Below, in pieces: positions 11,047-21,832 of a DNA stretch of 64,000 nt. Origin of the DNA: Eublepharis macularius (Eukaryota > Chordata > Lepidosauria > Squamata > Eublepharidae); NCBI RefSeq assembly GCF_028583425.1, contig NC_072801.1:15582001-15646000 (forward strand), written 5' to 3'. Positions within the stretch are counted from its first letter, which is position 1, and every line of letters begins with the position of its first letter. The notes under the pieces are model-generated. The model was not told where the DNA came from and did no database searches. It saw nothing but the letters and a program-made list of their open reading frames with translations. Both the position numbers and the translations under genes were made by a program.

Positions 11047-11299
11047 GGTGGGTGATTACAGAGGGCAAAGTATCATATAAAAGTAATTCAAATATAATTC
11101 AACAAGAATTCCTGTGCAATATTAAAGTGCTATGTGCCTAGAATTGACCAGAGATCTGTACGGTAATCACCAAAGTCCCAATAAATTTATGGTATAACAA
11201 TGCAAGAAGGTCTTCAGTGCAATAAATTCCTTTAAAGGAACAGTGTATATGGTCTCATATGATAACAATGAGAGGCTGCAGAGAAGAATTGATACACAA

Positions 11300-11349
11300 C
11301 TGCGACGGGAAGCCAGCAATCTGCCCGTTTCATCTCTTCATCCTGGCAG
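11300..11349 (-). ncRNA. hammerhead-like fold with variant core
   Basis: On the minus strand: CTGC, then CAGGATGA, a short stem II region, GAAACGGG, a loop, CCCGTC, GCAG. CTGC pairs with GCAG (stem I) and ACGGG with CCCGT (stem III), leaving GTC at the expected cleavage place. The core CAGGATGA departs from the usual CUGANGA. Stem II is weak here. Confidence 0.5.
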
Positions 11350-12449
11350 TCATTATATCACAGTCCAAGCCTAAGAGGTCCATCATATAATTAGTTTTAT
11401 ACATATAAGACAATAATTAACAATATTAGTTGTAATTATACTCACATATACACTTCCACTAGTCACTCAATATTCTTGTCTTTAGCATCTGCCTTCCATT
11501 TTGGCGCATGTGAAGTGCAAGACCTTAATTGCAGTATATCAAGGGACTGGGAGAAAAACCCAAAGCACATTCAGAAAGTAATTAAAGGGCCAGAACTATT
11601 AGCACTCACAAATAAGGTGTAAAGTCAAGATCTATGTTCAGTCCTCTGGGATGGATTGTATTGAGTTTAAAGATTCACCAGGTCTCCTTTTGATTCAGTT
11701 CTCTCTTAATGAGTTCAATTTCCTTATGATGAGTTACAAAGATAACTGTGTGACTTAGATCCCTCTCTCTATGTTTTTCTTGAATATAGTGATTAACCAA
11801 GGGGGCATCTGCTGTTTTACAGCGTATCCATGAGAGATGTTCCTGTAGTCTTATTTTTATTGATCTTGTTGTATTCCAATATAAAATTTATTGCAAGGAG
11901 AACGTTTCAAAGATACTACATTCTGTGTATTGCAGTTAGTAAAAGGCAATATTTGTAAATTCAAATTAGATACTTCAGTCTTAGGCATTGCCAAATTGCA
12001 TGTTGAACAAGTGCCACAGCTGTGATGACCTCTAGGTAGATTGTTAACTGGAACCACTTGTCGATGTAAGTCAGAATGTATGAGTACATCCCTAATATTC
12101 TTGGTTCTCCATAGTGCTATTCTTGGTTGCAACTGACAGCCTGGAATGTCTTGAATCAGTGGCCAATATTTGAGTATGGTTTTCCTAATGGGATTCACTA
12201 AAGGCGAATAATCTAATGCAAAGGCCAGTCTGTTTTCTTTTCGCTTCTGTTTATCTATTAGAATGTTTTTCCTATCTCTGGTGTCCGCTTGTAGTTTGCA
12301 CTCCCTCACAACTGCACTCCGGTATCCTTTGTTTAGAAACTCATTTTCTAATCTATTACTATTGATCCTGTAATCTCGTATCAGGGTGGAATTCTATTTG
12401 ATTCTCGAGAACTGACTGTAAGGCAAATTACATCTTAGTGTGCAACCTG

Positions 12450-12478
12450 TGTCAGGCATCACTTGTAGCCTGGCTCTC
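12450..12478. mobile_element. right end of the fold-back element split by the PLE
   Basis: Complementary to 10581-10609. It restores the right arm of the palindrome once the PLE and one copy of its duplication are set aside. Confidence 0.75.
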
Positions 12479-12654
12479 AGTAACTGCTTTCCAAGGGACT
12501 TTCCAACTGTCCCTTGCCCAGGGATTTGCTAGGTCTCATTGGCTATTTCCCAAGAGAGGCAGAGCTGGAATGGGTCGTGTCCATCACACAGAGTATGGCT
12601 GGATGCAGAACCATGGACATGCTAGCATGGGAGACAGTGCAGCAGAGGGGAGTA

Positions 12655-12825
12655 CCAGTGGGTCAGCCAAAGTGTCAGACAGATGAAGCTTGCTGGTTGA
12701 CCTTGGACTGGTCATTAGCCTGCCTTATAGGGTTGTTGTGAAGATAAAAAATGGGAGAGGGGGAATTATGTAAGCCACCTTCTGCTCCATGGAGGAAGGG
12801 TGGTATAAAATTTTACTAGATAGGA
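12655..12825 (+). mobile_element. tRNA-derived SINE fragment
   Basis: Contains 'gttgaccttggactggtca' and 'tatagggttgttgtgaagat', then a gtaagccacct..ggtggtataaaa tail. The head is lost. Confidence 0.6.
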
Positions 12826-13552
12826 AGGAAGAAAGACTCCTGGGATATTTGTGTCCTGTGCCCCGAAGAGCATCTTTTTCAGGAGCAACTCTGTTGCTCT
12901 TTTGTGCCATGAATGACTACTGATAATGAAGAAGAAAAAAGAAAAAGAAGTCTAATATATACAATGTTTTATCTTTGTGATGCAGACCAACTTAAGGAAA
13001 AGTTGATTTCCATTTTACACTTCATATACAATAATACCCCTTACCTTTAAAAAAAAGCCGGCCTTTTCGTTTCTATAAAATGCGATCGCAGATCCTTCTG
13101 ACTGTAGAGTAGTGAGGACATCTAGTGATCAAAGTACTTATTGCTAGCCAAACAACATTCATATTCTTACTTTGGTACGCAAAAAAGCTTTTAACTTGCT
13201 TTGATAATACACCCTGTTGCAGACCTTTAGAAGACAATAGGTTCAAAATACTTTCACATAAAAAAAAAAGCAGATCATGCATAACAATCCTAAAATGCAA
13301 AGCCATATTAAACTGTGGTTGCCAAAAGCAATGCTTGCTTGCAACATACTAAAAAATTGCTCTAGCTTAGACTGTGATTTCGTCCTCATGGGCAGGTGTT
13401 GAAGAGCTACAAGGGAAGCCATATGGATTTGAAGATGTCCTTTCATTAATGCCAAAGAAAGGCTGTGTCGGAATGCGAATGAATTTGCGCATATGCGTTT
13501 TCACCCTCTTTCATAGAACTGTTCTCCATTCAGTCTGGCAAATTCTTATTGG
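12826..13552. other. unassigned stretch
   Basis: No gene or repeat family recognised. Frames at 13073-13306 and 13125-13352 overlap on opposite strands and are taken as chance. Confidence 0.3.
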
Positions 13553-13560
13553 GTTAAAAC

Positions 13561-13813
13561 CAGGGCTTTTTTTCAGCTGGAACGCGGTGGAATGGAGTTC
13601 CGGCACCTCTTGAAAATGGTCACATGGCCGGTGGCCCCGCCCCCTGATCTCCAGACAGAGGGGAGTTTAGATTGCCCTCCGCGCCGGAGCAGAGGGCGAT
13701 CTAGACTCCCCTCTGTCTGGAGATCAGGGGGTGGGGCCACCAGCCATGTGACCATTTTCTCCGAGGGCAACCCACTGAGTTCCACCACCTCTTTTCCCAG
13801 AAAAAAGGCCCTG
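13561..13813 (-). mobile_element. palindromic hAT miniature element (family P), copy 1
   Basis: Ends CAGGGCTTTTTTTC and AAAAAAGGCCCTG, with a perfect 8-bp duplication gttaaaac (13553-13560, 13814-13821). The interior is a long GC-rich mirror: tcacatggccggtggcccc, cagacagaggggag and their complements. Strand is set by the two end types: the 'ggaacgcggtggaa' end (R) is left and the 'gggaaaagaggtggtgg' end (L) right. Confidence 0.95.
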
Positions 13814-13821
13814 GTTAAAAC

Positions 13822-15550
13822 TTTGCTCTACTAACCAAGAGGGATCTCAATGTCTCATGTTCTTAACTCATCACATCCACGTGACCTCGGGTGTTTAATA
13901 GGAAAAGCAAGCAAATTGTTCAGATCAGGATTAATTTGTGCTTGCACTGCCTCATGAGAGTCACAGTTATTGGTTACGGGAGGACTATTGTCCCCTTTCC
14001 AACTTTTGTCCTCTGCCATGATTTCTAAGGGAATTAATAGGTTTATGTTTGAACCCCTACCTGATTGTTCTTGTGCATTCCAGTTCTATGATTCTGTTTT
14101 GCCACTGGACCTGTTAAGGTAGCATTTAGCCTCCGAGTTTCATTAGGGTGGGTTGCTTAGCAAACCAATGGCTGTCATGTGGCCCTGAGTAATGGCACTC
14201 AGCAGGCTTTCTGAACAGCAAAGTGGGGGGGCTGAGTGATTGATTGTGTTGAGATTCTTTTTTGGATTACCATTTCACACAGGTGCTCTTGTGGTTCAGT
14301 GAAACACCACATAAAAAGAACTTGATTCAACAGTATGTACAGTCTCATCAAAATTGATTCTTTGTGGTACGCAATCAGTGCTCAGTGCTCACACATACAC
14401 GTGCATATTAATAAAACATTGCCCCAGGGGAATCTTGATACAATCATGTAAACACGCACATAAAAATTGCTTTCGTGCAGTGGCTTATCAACACACCCAT
14501 ACATGCATCAAAACTGTAACGGGGAGGGAAATGAATTACAACAATGAACTTGCGTAGTACTTGTTATATAATTCAGAATAAAAGTCCACCTGATGGTAAT
14601 GCATCAGTTACACTTTGGCAACAAGACCAAAAATGGATAAGCAATCCAGATAAGAATTTTGGAAGCACCCCTGTTTTCTAGGTGTAGCTGAATAGGGAAG
14701 ATGTCATTGTCAACAAGTGTACTCTTTTTTCTGTGTTTGGTTTATGTGGAGATTTTATAGTTGCTAGTTTAATAATACATTTTTCTTGGTTTTTGTTCTG
14801 TTGCTTTGCTGTAATGCCTGAACTCTGTCACCAGGTGTCACTATAATGCTAAATTTTAATGATTAAGCATACAGACTCTTGCAACATAGCGTCCACTTTT
14901 CTCTGCAGTACTCAGCAGGTGCCAGAATAGGTCTGAGCATGGTGCAGTTATCAGATTGTTCCATACCAAATTGTACCATGTTAAAGAAAGCCCATTTCCT
15001 CCATAAATAGATTTCCCCTCTTGATGTAGTGGTTGACAGTTATTTTTCATATTTTGTGCAATTGCACAAAACTGTCCATTGCATGAATTATATTCTTCAA
15101 AAATATTAGAAAGGACAGGGGTGTGGAATCTTTATGTGGGCAGGTACCAACCCTTGAATAATAATGTGGCCAATTTGCAATCATGCAAATGTGTGTGGGT
15201 GAAACAGGAGAGCTTGCCAGCCATCGTGAATCATTTCACAAGCCAGATAATCCAGTCTTGAGTCCCAGACTTTGATGGGATTTCACTCAAGGAAGAGAAT
15301 TTTAACAGCAGAGGCTCAAACAGAGGTATGGTAAAGGGAAGCAGATACTAAGATGGAAGCGGGGGAGTGGGGGGTGGGGAGGGAGTGTAAATTGGGTTGC
15401 TTGTCAAACTGATTGTCCATTCCAAGGTTTAAGTTTAGGTGCTCTGGTTTTAGTGTTTTTTGGAGAGAGCCTGGGAGAGTTACGCTTAAAGTTGTTTCAC
15501 TAAATACTGGAGGCCTATACTGGTTGTCTAGCATGTGTATATGCAGCAGG
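13822..15550. other. unassigned stretch
   Basis: No gene, RNA gene or repeat boundary recognised in 1.7 kb. Frames are short and overlapping. The DNA looks like ordinary, old, single-copy intergenic sequence. Confidence 0.3.
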
Positions 15551-15690
15551 AAAAGTGCATTTGTGCCATTCGTACACCCCAAATGTTTTACATGTATCCA
15601 TAAAACTTTAACATGTGCATTTTGTGCCAAATGCAGATGCTAAAGTTTTATGGATACATGCAAAACATTTTGGGTGTACAAATGCAAAAT
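15551..15690. repeat. 140-bp inverted repeat
   Basis: Arms of about 60-70 bp (15551-15621 and 15630-15690) are near-complements with a loop under 10 bp, e.g. tgtatccataaaacttta against taaagttttatggataca. No flanking duplication identified, so its class is unknown. Confidence 0.75.
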
Positions 15691-15924
15691 ATAATGTAAT
15701 GATAATGAATCAAGTGATCTGGAAAAAGGAATCTCTGCGCAGCCACCAGAGGGAGAGCTAAACCCACATAAGAAGCCTCTTGTTCAGAACTGTAAAAGTG
15801 TTTTTTCCCTTCATGAACACAATTTCTTCCAGAACTTTCAGCTCTTTTGAGTTTGCCAGAGCGGTTCTGAAAATTCAAATATCTCTGAATTTTTTAGGTT
15901 ACAGCCAGCTCCTGCTGCTTGTAC

Positions 15925-16212
15925 TGTTATTAGGTAAAAGGTGTGCAAGCACCGAGTCATAACTGACCCATGGGGGGACGTCGCATCACAACGTTTTCTT
16001 GGCAGACCTTTATGGGGTGGTTTGCCATTGCCTTCCCCAGTCATCTACACTTTACCTCCAGGAAACTGGGTACTCATTTTACAGACCTCGGAAGGATGGA
16101 AGGCTGAGTCAACCTTGAGCTGGCTAGCTGAAGCCAACTTCTGCCAGGATCAAACTCATGAGCAGAGCTTGGGCTGCAGTACTGCCACTTACCACTCTAT
16201 GCCATGGGGCTC
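15925..16212 (-). mobile_element. tRNA-derived SINE, minus strand
   Basis: Uninterrupted relative of 6348-6745, with a tRNA-like head at the right end (accactctatgccatggggc on +). Confidence 0.8.
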
Positions 16213-16458
16213 TTTGTAGTGTTATTACTTATGGTTTGTGTGACTTCATACAACAATCCTTTCACAATCCATTGCTTGGACTGCATGCCATTCAGGGCAT
16301 CTCTGCTAATCATACAATCTAACTCGTTGGACTGGGGGGAGGTACTATGGGGATTGTCATAGCCTCTGTGTGTCCGGATATTTGTCAGGCAAGCTGAATC
16401 TGTACTTTTGGCATCCAAAAAAAACCTCTCCATGAATATGAAGGTGCTTTCTGCCAGG

Positions 16459-16677
16459 TAGGGTTCTCAGCCTCCAGGTAGTGGCTGGAGATCTCCTGGA
16501 ATTACAACTGGTCTCCAGGCCACAGAGATCAGTTCACCTGGAGAAAATGGCTACTTTGTGGGGTGGACTCTGTGGAATTATGCCATGCCAAGGTCCTTTC
16601 TCTCCCCAAACCCCACTTTCTCCAGGTTTCACCCCCCAGATCTCCAGGAATTTCCCAACTTGGAGCTGGCAACCCTA
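16459..16677. mobile_element. hAT miniature element, TAGGGTTGCCA family, copy 1
   Basis: Ends TAGGGTTCTCAGCCTCC and GGAGCTGGCAACCCTA, with a perfect 8-bp duplication ctgccagg (16451-16458, 16678-16685). The interior is mirror-like around ctccagg/cctggag motifs. Relatives: 58087, 59430. Confidence 0.95.
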
Positions 16678-16744
16678 CTGCCAGGTCAGGCCATCTAAGC
16701 TTGGTATTGTTTGGTGTTGGTTTGGCCTTGGTTCTCTATGGTCT

Positions 16745-16862
16745 CTGGCAGAGAAACATCTTTCGTAGCACCTGCCACATAAGATACTTTCCCTGGAAGC
16801 ACCACTGATTGATCCCAGGACCTTCTGCATGTCAACCAGGTCCTCTGCCCAAGTACACATCA
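16745..16862 (-). mobile_element. tRNA-derived SINE fragment
   Basis: Reads on the minus strand as a tRNA-like head (+ text tgatcccaggaccttctgca, cctctgcccaagtac), the family seen at 55150 and 63590. Confidence 0.55.
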
Positions 16863-17104
16863 GGCCATGTGAAGTTGTCTCGTGTCTGCACCCAGGAAGG
16901 CATGTAACAGATCACATTTCAGAGGACATTTGTTAGATGGTAAGCTGTTTTGGAAGGTATGGCTGTTCTTTTGTCTTGTGTGTTGTTTTTATCCAGTGTA
17001 GCGCTGTTTTTGATCTTTTTTTTTTTTAAAGTGTTTGCAACTTGTTGCTTTGTTAGCTGCCTGGACCTTAAGGAAATAAGGTTGGGTATAAATATTTTAA
17101 ATGG

Positions 17105-17232
17105 ATATCAAATCAGGCCATTGGCTCTCCAAGATCTCAGGCCTTTTCCAGCACCTTGTACCGGAGACATTTTAACTGGGTTGAACCTGGAACCTTCTGC
17201 ACACAAATATATGCTGCACCACTAAGCAGCCG
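17105..17232 (-). mobile_element. tRNA-derived SINE fragment
   Basis: Same family as 16745: + text ttgaacctggaaccttctgc and caccactaagcagcc mark the reversed head. Confidence 0.55.
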
Positions 17233-17464
17233 TCCCTGGAATTGCCTTAAAGTATGCACATGTGCTCAGTGGTTGAATACCTTAGCAACTATACTCCCAG
17301 AAATGGCACATTCCTTGCGTCATCATTGGCTGATGTTTGGTGGGTTATCCAACACAGGCATTCTTAGTCTTCTGTCTAAGGCCTCGGTTTTACTTAATAC
17401 ATTGAGGGATTTTTAAATTGGCCAGTAGGAATATTTCTACTGCTATTTCTACTATAGTACTACC

Positions 17465-17718
17465 CAGGGCTTTTTTTCTGGGAAAAGAGGTGGTGGAACT
17501 CAGTGGTGGAACTCAAGACTGAACAATGACATCACGTTGGGTCAGCTGGAACAAGGGGGGAGTTTTTTAAAGTTTAAATTGCCCTCAGTGAAAATGGTCA
17601 CATGGTCGGTGGCCCCGCCCCCTGATCGCCATCAGGGGGCAGGGCCACCGGTCATGTGACCATTTTTAAGAGGTGCCGGAACTCCATTCCACCACGTTCC
17701 CGCTGAAAAAAAGCCCTG
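17465..17718 (+). mobile_element. family P hAT miniature, copy 2
   Basis: Perfect 8-bp duplication gtactacc (17457-17464, 17719-17726). L end left, R end right. A long-form copy, with the extra block containing TGACATCA (17527-17534). It ends only about 26 bp before the duplication that opens the peroxiredoxin retrocopy. Confidence 0.95.
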
Positions 17719-17840
17719 GTACTACCTAGTCCATCTAACCCCACAAGATCTTGCTTCGTTATGGCTGGTGCCACGCCTCCCGAGGACAGGTCGTTTTGCT
17801 CCGGACTGCTGCCTGGCCGTGGTGCGAGGACTAGTCGAAA

Positions 17841-18437
17841 ATGTCTTCTGGTAATGCTCATATTGGGAAGCCAGCTCCAGACTTCAGTACCACAGCAGTG
17901 GTGGATGGAGCCTTCAAGGAACTGAAGTTGTCGGACTACAAAGGCAAGTATTTGGTTTTCTTCTTCTACCCACTGGATTTCACCTTTGTCTGTCCCACGG
18001 AGATCACAACTTTCAGCGATCGAGTTGAAGAGTTCCGCAAGATCAACTGTGAGGTCATTGCTGCCTCTATCGACTCCCAGTTCACCCACCTGGCTTGGAT
18101 CAATACTCCAAGAAAGGAGGGGGGCTTGGGTCCCACAAGTATCCCACTGTTGGCTGACATCAATCACAGTATTGCCAAAGACTATGGAGTGCTCAAGGAG
18201 GACGATGGCATTGCCTATAGGGGTCTATTTATCATTGATGGCAAAGGCATTGTGCGACAGATCACAGTAAATGATCTTCCTGTGGGACGCTCAGTAGATG
18301 AGACACTGCGCCTTGTGCAGGCCTTCCAGTTCACAGACCAGCATGGTGAAGTGTGCCCAGCTGGCTGGCAACCTGGTGGTGACACTATCAAGCCCACTGC
18401 GAAAGACAGCAAGGAATATTTTGCCAAGCAGCACTAG
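17841..18437 (+). CDS. PRDX2-like: peroxiredoxin-2-like protein, intronless retrocopy
   Basis: The frame encodes 198 residues, the length of PRDX2 (PRDX1 has 199). Typical 2-Cys peroxiredoxins reduce hydrogen peroxide as head-to-tail dimers in the cytosol, recycled by thioredoxin. Seen here: active-site P44-x3-T48-x2-C51 in FVCPTE, R127, resolving C172 in EVCPAGW, the GGLG loop (94-97) and the C-terminal YF pair (193-194) that make the enzyme open to over-oxidation. Cysteines at 51, 70 and 172 only, and [20 protein letters not shown], fit PRDX2 rather than PRDX1, whose extra cysteine at 83 is a threonine here. The start is the first ATG after the retro-duplication. No frameshift or stop is present. 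It could be a young silent retrocopy or a working retrogene. The GC-rich 5' leader came with it, but no promoter can be asserted. Confidence 0.9.
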   Translation: MSSGNAHIGKPAPDFSTTAVVDGAFKELKLSDYKGKYLVFFFYPLDFTFVCPTEITTFSDRVEEFRKINCEVIAASIDSQFTHLAWINTPRKEGGLGPTSIPLLADINHSIAKDYGVLKEDDGIAYRGLFIIDGKGIVRQITVNDLPVGRSVDETLRLVQAFQFTDQHGEVCPAGWQPGGDTIKPTAKDSKEYFAKQH

Positions 18438-18628
18438 GCCTCTTCTGTTGTGTGTCTGCCATGCTACTGAGAAAATCTTCAAACGTGAAAGGGGTTTGAT
18501 ACTGAATCTTCCACTCCAGCTTCTAGAAGAGTTCGTTCTGGGGAGCTGATCTAAAAAAATCTCCCATGAGTAGTTCATAGAACTAGCTTGAATATAAGTC
18601 TGGATAGAGAATTTGATGTTCATGCCTC

Positions 18629-18634
18629 AATAAA
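18629..18634 (+). promoter_or_regulatory. polyadenylation signal of the peroxiredoxin retrocopy
   Basis: AATAAA about 19 bp before the start of the A-rich tail and the right-hand duplication; inherited from the parent mRNA. Confidence 0.8.
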
Positions 18635-18670
18635 AGCATTGATCAAAATAAAAAGATCTTGCTTCGTTAT

Positions 18671-19915
18671 CTTGAACACAGTGTACCACAAAATGAGAGC
18701 ATGCAGAAGAGTTCCAGGGGATCAAATGAGTTTGGGCGATGATGACTTCTTTTTAGTGAACAAGCATAATGCTTGAAGGGAAGCCAATCTACCGGTCAGT
18801 AGCCTGTCAGACCTTAGAAAGAAATTCTATTCTGAGCTCAGATATAATGATCCATCAGATAAAGATACGAGGATCAGACTTCCTGAGACAAATAACATCA
18901 TATGCCTTTGCTGGTGGCAATCTGTGATACCCTCCCAGAGATGTGGGTGATGCGAGAACTCCAAACAAAAGGATGTCACTCAGCCTCTGCCATTGTCCAC
19001 ATGGTCACATCATGCTTTGTTAGCCACTTGCAGTTCAACTGCTGCATATGGAAGAAGGTCTGATGGAAGACTTCAGCCACGCCAGTGCAATTCCCGCCCC
19101 CGCCCCCCAATCTTTTGTGGTTGAATTTCCCTTTACTGCATACCAATGGCTTTCGATGAGGAACTGTTTTTATACAGTTGTGTTTCAAGCAGCTGCCAAG
19201 CTGAAGAAACATTTTGGATGCTTCTGAAATTCTCTGCAGGTTTTCAAATTACCTGTCCCATTTCTGATGATGAAATGATTCATTAGTAATCCTCCATCGT
19301 TCTGCTTTTTGTCCCAAATTTCTGTACTGAATTGCGCGGGTGCAATTTGCAACAGGTTTCAGTGAATTTAGGCATTCCTTCCTTTTAAGTTCTTAAATTG
19401 CCAGTGCATGTTATTGCATGGATAAAACACTACAGCATAGCAAAGTTGGTATGATCTGTGTATATAATTGCATCAAAATTCTTTTTGTGCAGTGTTCCAC
19501 CCATGCACAGGAGTATACACGCACAGTGCTAAAACACAGCACAATTTTTTTCTAGTGAATCATAAACACACACATCACATAAAGACTCTTTTGTTGTTGT
19601 GCTCATCAGTAAAATGTGTGTGGGAAGATGCAAGTGAGCCAGCAAAACTAGTAGCTGCGAGCCAGTTGTTGTGAGTGCCCAAATTACAGAATTAATTTTA
19701 GAAATTTTCTTAGCTAAAATGGAATTTGGGACAACTGGAATGCAGTGCAAAGCAAAATTTCAGAGCAATTAGGAAACTGAATGAGGACAATTCTTTCTTC
19801 ACTTAAAAAAAAATCTGTATGTTGGGCCCAAGTTCTGCAAAATCAGGAAATATACTACGTTGGAAAAGTTCAATTGCTTTAAAGAGGCCAATTAAAAGTG
19901 GGCACTTGTATTAAT
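18671..19915. other. unassigned stretch
   Basis: No gene or repeat recognised. A C-run lies at about 19093-19108. Small frames look like chance. Confidence 0.3.
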
Positions 19916-19919
19916 ATTT

Positions 19920-20095
19920 TAGTTCCAGGCGCTTTATGTATATTATCTTCTTGATTCTTGCAATACACATGTAGATTAGGGCAATTTTATTATTCCCCCA
20001 TTGCCAGATTGGGGAAAGGGAGAATGAGGCTGAAAGAAAACTTGTCCAAGATCACTTGATGAATTCCTAGCAGAGGCGAAGTTCAAATCTGAGAC
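19920..20095 (-). mobile_element. MIR-like ancient SINE
   Basis: The + text runs gcgctttatgtatattatct, attattcccccattgccaga, gaggctgaaag, ttgtccaagatcact, matching a reversed MIR/CORE-type SINE. Strongly diverged. Confidence 0.6.
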
Positions 20096-20282
20096 TTTAT
20101 ACTCTCTGCTAGGTAAGCCTATTTTCTCAATGCGGTCCTCGAGAAGAGCTTTGAGTGACATCCTTAGAACCCATCCTTTCATGATGAGCAATCAGTAAAT
20201 AATGTTTAGATTTGAGGAATGATAATCTCAATCTCTTTTGTTGACAGACAGTTTGGCTTCCTTCCCCAGACATGGGTTCTCA

Positions 20283-20465
20283 CAGCACAATTCCTTGGAT
20301 CAGTGGTAGAGCAAATATTTTCTACAGCAGGAGGGCCCACATTCAATCCCTAGCACTTCTCTATTTTTGTTTTTTTAAAGATCTTGCTCTGCTTAAGGCC
20401 TGGGAGACGCACTGCCAATTAGATTAGACAACGGTGAATTCGATGGACCAGTGGGTCAAGCCGTA
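20283..20465 (+). mobile_element. tRNA-derived SINE
   Basis: Head 'atcagtggtagagcaaat', B-box-like cattcaatccctagcactt, and tail 'attagattagacaacggtga..gatggaccagtggg'. Same family as 6855 and, reversed, 55150. Confidence 0.7.
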
Positions 20466-20469
20466 CCTG

Positions 20470-20612
20470 GTAAATTTCTATCCTGCCCTTCCGCCAAGGA
20501 GCTCATGGGGAGGGGCACATATTGTCCTCTATTTTTTAGGCTAGGAAAAGTGAGTGTGACGGACCCAAGGTCACCCAGCAAGCTTGCTTGGCAAACTGGG
20601 GATTCGAACACC
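20470..20612 (-). mobile_element. MIR-like ancient SINE
   Basis: The + text 'ccaaggtcacccagcaagct' followed by ggggattcgaac is the reversed head and body of a MIR-like SINE. Confidence 0.55.
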
Positions 20613-21400
20613 TATAGATCATTCTCAAATGGTGAGGAACAGGAAAAGTGAGATGAAGTCTCTGAAGAGAGCCAGTTTTCTGTAAAAAGAGACAGAGGCC
20701 GTGCAGTGAGGTAACCACACCCAGTTTGATTGTGTTCAAATCTGCACATTAATTCCTACCACGAAGGTGTGCTGAAGATTTGTGCGGGGGGGGGGAGCTT
20801 TTACACTGTGTTGTCAACAGCCCCAAGGGCAGTAGGACTTCAAAGGGACCAGGCTGCCTCTTTCAAAATCATAGGGTGTGTGTCAGGACCTTCATGGGGG
20901 TCAAAAGAACACCCCACCTGATGGGGGCATGAGCTCCTATTGAGCCACCTTTTAGAGGGGAGCAGCTTTTTGGAAGGACCCACTGCTAGTGCATATGTGA
21001 CGAGAACGAGTGAGTCACACCTTTTTCCTCTGCTTGTGACACACCCTGGGGATTCTTTGCAGCACAGACAAGTCCAGAGACCCCCTTTCTCACAAAAGCT
21101 GCCTCTTTCCTCCTTTGTCTCCCCCAACTCCAGCCTACGCTCCCTGCCAGGCAGCGCTCCGTCTCTCTTGCCGCATGGTGCTCCCCACCCTGCCATCTAC
21201 AGGTGTGGTCACATTTCTGGCGGTTCTTCTTCCAGTCCCATTGCATAACTTTCTTGTGGTATGTTTGCTGCTTAATGGATCTCATGCTGCCACTTGAGCA
21301 TTCAGGGTGAATCCTGAAACCACTGATTTAGGGTGCTGCTAAGGGCTCACTGTATTCTTTATTTCTCTCTGTCTTTTGTCAGGGTGGTTATTCCTTAAAC
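20613..21400. other. unassigned stretch
   Basis: Overlapping frames at 20840-21285 on both strands have no recognisable product. No repeat boundary seen. Confidence 0.3.
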
Positions 21401-21612
21401 CAGGGCTTTTTTCCAGCTGGAACACAGTGGAACGGAGTTCCGGCACCTCTTGAAAATGGTCACATGGCCGGTGGCCCCGCCCCCTGATATCCAGAGGGCA
21501 ATCTAAACTCCTCTCTGTCCGGAGATCAGGGGGCGGGGCCACCGGCCATGTGATCATTTTCAAGAGGTGCCCGAACTCCGTTCCACCATGTTCCGGCTGA
21601 AAAAAAGCCCTG
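21401..21612. mobile_element. family P hAT miniature, copy 3, with two R-type ends
   Basis: Ends CAGGGCTTTTTTCC and AAAAAAGCCCTG. Both subterminal regions are the R type (ggaacggagttccggcacc and its complement), so the copy is almost a perfect hairpin. Flanks ccttaaac and ggttagag do not form a convincing duplication. Confidence 0.9.
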
Positions 21613-21832
21613 GGTTAGAGTGTTGGACACAGACTGTGGAGACCTGGGTTCAAATCCTCTGCTCAGCCATGTCACTCACCAAGTGACCTTGGACCAATCA
21701 TTTTCTCTTTCAGACTAATCTACAGGGCTGTTGTGAGGATAAAATGGGAGAGGGTAGGAGAGCCAGATGCGTCGCCCTGAGCTCCTTGGAGGAAGGGGCA
21801 AGATTAAAATGTGATAAAGGAAAGCAGATGGA
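21613..21832 (+). mobile_element. tRNA-derived SINE
   Basis: Head with gggttcaaatcctctgctc, then 'acagggctgttgtgaggata' and a 'gccctgagctccttggagga' tail. It begins directly after copy 3 of family P. Confidence 0.75.

Larger units (their letters stand above)
10903..12437 (-). mobile_element. Penelope-like element (PLE), minus strand, 5'-truncated fossil
   Basis: A 1.5-kb insertion bounded by gtgtccaacctg (10891-10902) and gtgtgcaacctg (12438-12449), 11 of 12 alike. The minus frame 12309-11857 carries the region that follows PLE reverse transcriptase: FALDYSPLVNPIRKTI, ILKYWPLIQDIPG, a CGTCSTC cysteine group and KFYIGI, the start of a GIY-YIG type nuclease. The copy looks broken and partial, of moderate age. 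It carries a hammerhead-like fold at 11300-11349 and an (AT)n tract at 11005-11043. Confidence 0.8.
17763..18652 (+). mobile_element. processed retrocopy of a peroxiredoxin mRNA
   Basis: A cDNA-like insert of about 890 bp between two perfect 18-bp copies of AAGATCTTGCTTCGTTAT (17745-17762 and 18653-18670). It has a GC-rich 78-bp 5' leader, an unbroken coding frame, a 215-bp 3' UTR, an AATAAA signal and a short A-rich tail. It has no introns, whereas vertebrate 2-Cys peroxiredoxin genes have several. These are the marks of LINE-driven retroposition, and the perfect duplication and whole frame argue for a young insertion. Confidence 0.93.

Noticed and set aside
15925-16212. True tRNA gene
   Set aside because: tRNA-like boxes belong to SINE heads. 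No full cloverleaf with acceptor stem was found here or in any other SINE.
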